Part shown: positions 5,218 to 7,832 of the stretch, in pieces
Layout: the number at the start of each line of letters is the position of its first letter
Numbering within the stretch: position 1 is the first letter of the stretch
Source of the DNA: JBBDWZ01 sp050732575
GTDB taxonomy: Bacteria; Gemmatimonadota; Gemmatimonadetes; Longimicrobiales; RSA9
DNA length: 7,832 nt
Assembly: GCA_050732575.1 (NCBI GenBank)
Contig: JBOHRF010000241.1
Coordinates: forward strand, 1 to 7,832
Direction: 5' to 3'
Made by a program: the position numbers and the translations under genes
The notes under the pieces: generated by a model
Seen by the model: the letters and a program-made list of their open reading frames with translations, nothing else
Told to the model about the DNA's origin: nothing
Databases searched by the model: none

Positions 5218-6651
5218 ATGTCACGACCCCCAGGCCTGGTACTCACGCTGGTCTTCCTGGGCGCGTGCCGAACGGTGCAGCCGCCCGGCCGGCCCGCGTC
5301 GCCGCCGCCGCCACCGGCCAACCCGCCGGCCGCCACGGTTCCGGCCCAGCCCGATCCAGTGGCCTTCCCATCCACGTACGCGCCGCTGCCATCGCGACCC
5401 ACGTTGATTCGCAACGCCACCATTCTCACCGCTAACGGACCGGCCATTCAGAACGGCTCGCTTCTGCTGCGTGATGGCAAAGTCGCCGCGGTCGGCGCCA
5501 CCGTGACCGCACCGGGCGATGCCCTGGTGATCGATGCAAACGGCAAGTGGGTCACTCCCGGCATCATCGACACGCACTCGCACCTGGGTGTGTACGCCGC
5601 GCCTGGCATTGCGGCCAACCAGGATGGCAATGAGCTGACCGACCCAGTGACGCCTCAGGTCTGGGCCGAACATTCCGTATGGCCACAAGATCCACAGTTC
5701 GCACTGGCCCTGGCCGGCGGCATCACATCGATGCAGGTGCTGCCCGGTTCCGGCAATCTGATCGGCGGCCGCGGCATCACGCTCAAGAACGCGCCCTCAC
5801 GCACGGTACAGGGCATGAAATTCCCGGGCGCAGCGTACGGCCTCAAGATGGCCTGCGGCGAAAACCCCAAGCGCGTGTACGGCGAGCGCAGCCGCGCGCC
5901 TTCCACCGCTATGGGCAACATGGCCGGCTATCGCGCCGCCTGGGTACGCGCCGCGAAATACCGCGATGACATCGACCGCTGGAAGAAGGAAGGATCGGAT
6001 CCGGCCAAGCGACCGCAGCGTGACCTGCAGCTCGAGACGCTGGCCGGTGTGCTGAGCGGCGAGGTACTCGTGCAGAATCACTGTTATCGTGCGGATGAAA
6101 TGGTGCAGATGATCGACCTGGCTCGCGAGTTCGGCTACAAGATCGCGTCTTTCCATCACGCTGTTGAATCCTACAAGGTGCGCGACATCCTGGCGCGTGA
6201 GAACATCTGCTCCAGCATGTGGGCCGATTGGTGGGGCTTCAAATTGGAAGCGTACGATGGCATCCAGGCCAACATCCCACTCGTCCATGAGGCCGGCGCC
6301 TGCGCCATTGTGCACTCCGATGATGCGCAGGGCATCCAACGTCTGAATCAGGAAGCCGCCAAGTCCATGGCTGCGGGCCGCCAGGCCGGCATCAACATCA
6401 CGCGTGAAGATGCCATTCGATGGATCACGCTGAATCCGGCCAAAGCATTGGGCATCGATCGCCTTACCGGTTCGCTCGAGACCGGCAAGATGGCCGACGT
6501 CGTGATCTGGTCGGGCGATCCGTTCAGTGTCTACAGTAAGGCCGAAAAGGTTTTCATCGACGGCGCTCTCCTCTACGACCGCAACGATCCGAATTTGCAA
6601 CCCAAGAGCGACTTCATTCTGGGCATCATACCGAGAGTGGTGATCCTATGA
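5218..6651 (+). CDS. Amidohydrolase lipoprotein (imidazolonepropionase-like), metal site intact
   Basis: The product has 477 residues. A lipoprotein signal ends LGAC (Cys17). A proline-rich tether follows at about 22-61 (PPGRPASPPPPPANPP), long enough to hold the enzyme off the membrane. The small beta domain (residues 62-115, TLIRNATIL, LLLRDGKVAAVG) leads into PGIIDTHSHLG with the metal pair His120/His122. Further candidates for the metal and catalytic residues are QNHCYRADEM (His288), SFHHAVES (His313/314) and VHSDDAQG (Asp368). GLKMACGENPKRVYGERSRA (209 on) and MGNMAGYRAAW are typical of the imidazolonepropionase-related (COG1228-type) exported amidohydrolases. The C-terminus has the usual LNPAKALGID and GKMADVVIWSGDP closing motifs. 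The likely role is cleavage of an amide, possibly a dipeptide or cyclic amide, at the envelope; the substrate cannot be read from the sequence. It overlaps the next gene by four bases. Confidence 0.9.
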   Translation: MSRPPGLVLTLVFLGACRTVQPPGRPASPPPPPANPPAATVPAQPDPVAFPSTYAPLPSRPTLIRNATILTANGPAIQNGSLLLRDGKVAAVGATVTAPGDALVIDANGKWVTPGIIDTHSHLGVYAAPGIAANQDGNELTDPVTPQVWAEHSVWPQDPQFALALAGGITSMQVLPGSGNLIGGRGITLKNAPSRTVQGMKFPGAAYGLKMACGENPKRVYGERSRAPSTAMGNMAGYRAAWVRAAKYRDDIDRWKKEGSDPAKRPQRDLQLETLAGVLSGEVLVQNHCYRADEMVQMIDLAREFGYKIASFHHAVESYKVRDILARENICSSMWADWWGFKLEAYDGIQANIPLVHEAGACAIVHSDDAQGIQRLNQEAAKSMAAGRQAGINITREDAIRWITLNPAKALGIDRLTGSLETGKMADVVIWSGDPFSVYSKAEKVFIDGALLYDRNDPNLQPKSDFILGIIPRVVIL

Positions 6652-7832
6652 AGATACTCACGCTTTCGTTTTCGCTTTCGCTTTCGCTTTCGAGCGCTGT
6701 AGCAGCTCAAACGATCGCCATTACCAACGCGCGCATCCACACCGTCAGCGGCCCCGTCATCGAGCGCGGTACGGTGGTCATTCAGAACGGTCGCATCACG
6801 GCGGTCGGCGCGAGTGTCACAGCGCCAGCGGGTGCGCAAGTCGTTGATGCCACGGGCAAAATCGTGACTCCCGGTCTGCTCGATTCGAGCACGGGGCTGG
6901 GCACGGTCGAGATCGGCCAGGCCGCCGGCACCAACGATCTGGCATCGAGCACGGACCGCATTACCGCCGCGCTCAATCCGCTCGACAATCTGAATCCGTT
7001 CTCCACACTCATTCCGGTTACGCGCGTGGAAGGCATCACGCGCGCGGTTGTGGCGCCCAATGCGGGAGCGTCCTTCATTGCCGGTCAGGGACTGCTCATC
7101 GATCTGGGTAACCTGGGCGCCACCATGACCGTGCATCGCAACCCGGTGGCCATTTATGCACTGCTTGGTGAAGGGGGTGCGGAGCGAACGGGCGGTACGC
7201 GCGCAACCAACTTGCTGCGTTTGCGCGAAATCCTGCAGGACGTGCGTGACTACGCGGCCAATCGCACTGCCTACGAAGCCGGAAACCGACGCGACTACTC
7301 GGTCAGTCGGCTGGACCTGGAGGCGCTGGTTCCGGTGGTCAAAGGCGAAGTGCCGCTCGCCATCACCGCCCACCGCGCGTCCGATATTCTCAGTGCCCTG
7401 CGTTTGGCGCGAGCCGCCAACGTGCGCGTCATCCTCCAGGGTGCGGCCGAAGGCTGGTTGGTTGCTCGTGAGATTGCGGCCGCAAATGTGCCCGTCATCA
7501 TCAACCCACTCACCAACCTGCCCACCTTCGACGCGCTGGCCATCACGTTCGAGAACGCGGCGCGCTTGCATGGCGCAGGCGTGCGCGTGGTGCTGGCTTC
7601 CTTCGACTCACACAACGCACGCAACCTGAAGCAGATTGCCGGCAATGCCGTCTCTTACGGCATGCCGCACGAGGCAGCATTGCGGGCCGTCACGCTCGAG
7701 CCCGCACGTGTATGGGGCATTGCCGATCGCTACGGCTCCATCGAACCTGGCAAGGACGCAGATCTGGTCGTTTGGTCAGGCGATCCTTTCGAGCTCACCA
7801 CGTTGGTCGAACGGGTCTTCATCCGCGGTGTG
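6648..7832 (+). CDS. Exported amidohydrolase-fold protein lacking the HxH motif, partial at the right edge
   Basis: The start ATG (6648-6650) overlaps the TGA (6649-6651) of the upstream gene, so translation is probably coupled. The frame stays open for all 395 codons to the end of the window. Residues 1-20 are a signal peptide ending AVAA before Gln21, with a Leu-Ser repeat as its hydrophobic core. The beta domain (ITNARIHTVSG, GRITAVGASV) and the late motifs VTLEPARVWGIADRYGSIEP and DADLVVWSGDPFE are clearly amidohydrolase. At the position of DxHxH the protein reads DSSTG (79-83), losing both histidines. AITAHRAS keeps His242, VILQGAAEGW has Gln264 where His is usual, and ASFDSHNARN keeps Asp320. 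With at least three metal ligands gone, it is probably a non-catalytic or mechanistically altered partner of the intact enzyme encoded just upstream. The C-terminus is outside the window. Confidence 0.88.
   Translation, partial: MKILTLSFSLSLSLSSAVAAQTIAITNARIHTVSGPVIERGTVVIQNGRITAVGASVTAPAGAQVVDATGKIVTPGLLDSSTGLGTVEIGQAAGTNDLASSTDRITAALNPLDNLNPFSTLIPVTRVEGITRAVVAPNAGASFIAGQGLLIDLGNLGATMTVHRNPVAIYALLGEGGAERTGGTRATNLLRLREILQDVRDYAANRTAYEAGNRRDYSVSRLDLEALVPVVKGEVPLAITAHRASDILSALRLARAANVRVILQGAAEGWLVAREIAAANVPVIINPLTNLPTFDALAITFENAARLHGAGVRVVLASFDSHNARNLKQIAGNAVSYGMPHEAALRAVTLEPARVWGIADRYGSIEPGKDADLVVWSGDPFELTTLVERVFIRGV
6663..6692 (+). repeat. 6-bp microsatellite inside the signal-peptide codons
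   Basis: Five consecutive units of CTTTCG, the second reading TTTTCG, encode Leu-Ser-Phe-Ser-Leu-Ser-Leu-Ser-Leu-Ser in the hydrophobic core of the signal peptide of the downstream amidohydrolase. The unit is a multiple of three, so slippage would lengthen or shorten the hydrophobic core by two residues without a frameshift. Confidence 0.92.

Noticed and set aside
6573..7571. 332-codon minus-strand frame
   Set aside because: It is antisense to the second exported amidohydrolase, whose frame stays open to the window edge with clear family motifs; the Lys-Arg repeat in this frame is the microsatellite read backwards.

Overview
The window comes from a GC-rich (about 60% by eye) Gram-negative-type bacterium. 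I would place it in or near Gemmatimonadota, by inference only. The pointers are a beta-propeller protein with the 'GREGSGPGEF' blade signature, several exported amidohydrolases, and a lipoprotein joining a haem c domain to a copper-monooxygenase-like domain. Every complete gene product carries an export signal (three lipoprotein signals, two ordinary signal peptides), so this is an envelope or periplasmic locus. I see no rRNA, tRNA, CRISPR, phage gene or transposase.

Layout. Four genes lie on the minus strand, read from right to left: a secreted erythromycin-esterase/ChaN-like protein (5081-3846), a cytochrome c / type II copper monooxygenase-like lipoprotein (3668-2304), a D-aminoacylase-type amidohydrolase lipoprotein (2214-529), and a beta-propeller protein that runs off the left edge (307 to <1). 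A 136-bp divergent intergenic region (5082-5217) separates them from two plus-strand amidohydrolase genes: a lipoprotein with an apparently complete metal site (5218-6651), then, overlapping it by ATGA, a second exported amidohydrolase-fold protein without the HxH metal motif (6648 to >7832).

Non-coding structure. Between the D-aminoacylase stop codon and the beta-propeller fragment lies a 199-bp segment bounded by 25-bp inverted repeats. It looks like a small non-autonomous element and coincides with the missing 5' end of the propeller gene. Between the esterase-like gene and the cytochrome/copper gene is a 9-bp tandem array that spans the esterase-like gene's own stop codon and gives ten regularly spaced GGG tracts on the minus (mRNA) strand. 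A 6-bp microsatellite encodes the hydrophobic core of the signal peptide of the last gene.

How the genes may work together (inference). The three amidohydrolase-fold proteins and the esterase-like protein suggest hydrolysis of N-acyl-amino acids, peptides or other amide and ester substrates at the envelope, with a redox lipoprotein encoded alongside. The most notable biochemical point is that two of the three amidohydrolases have lost canonical metal ligands, and one of these is translationally coupled to an apparently intact paralogue. I found no clear signature of a wholly new system; the findings below are the parts that deserve testing.
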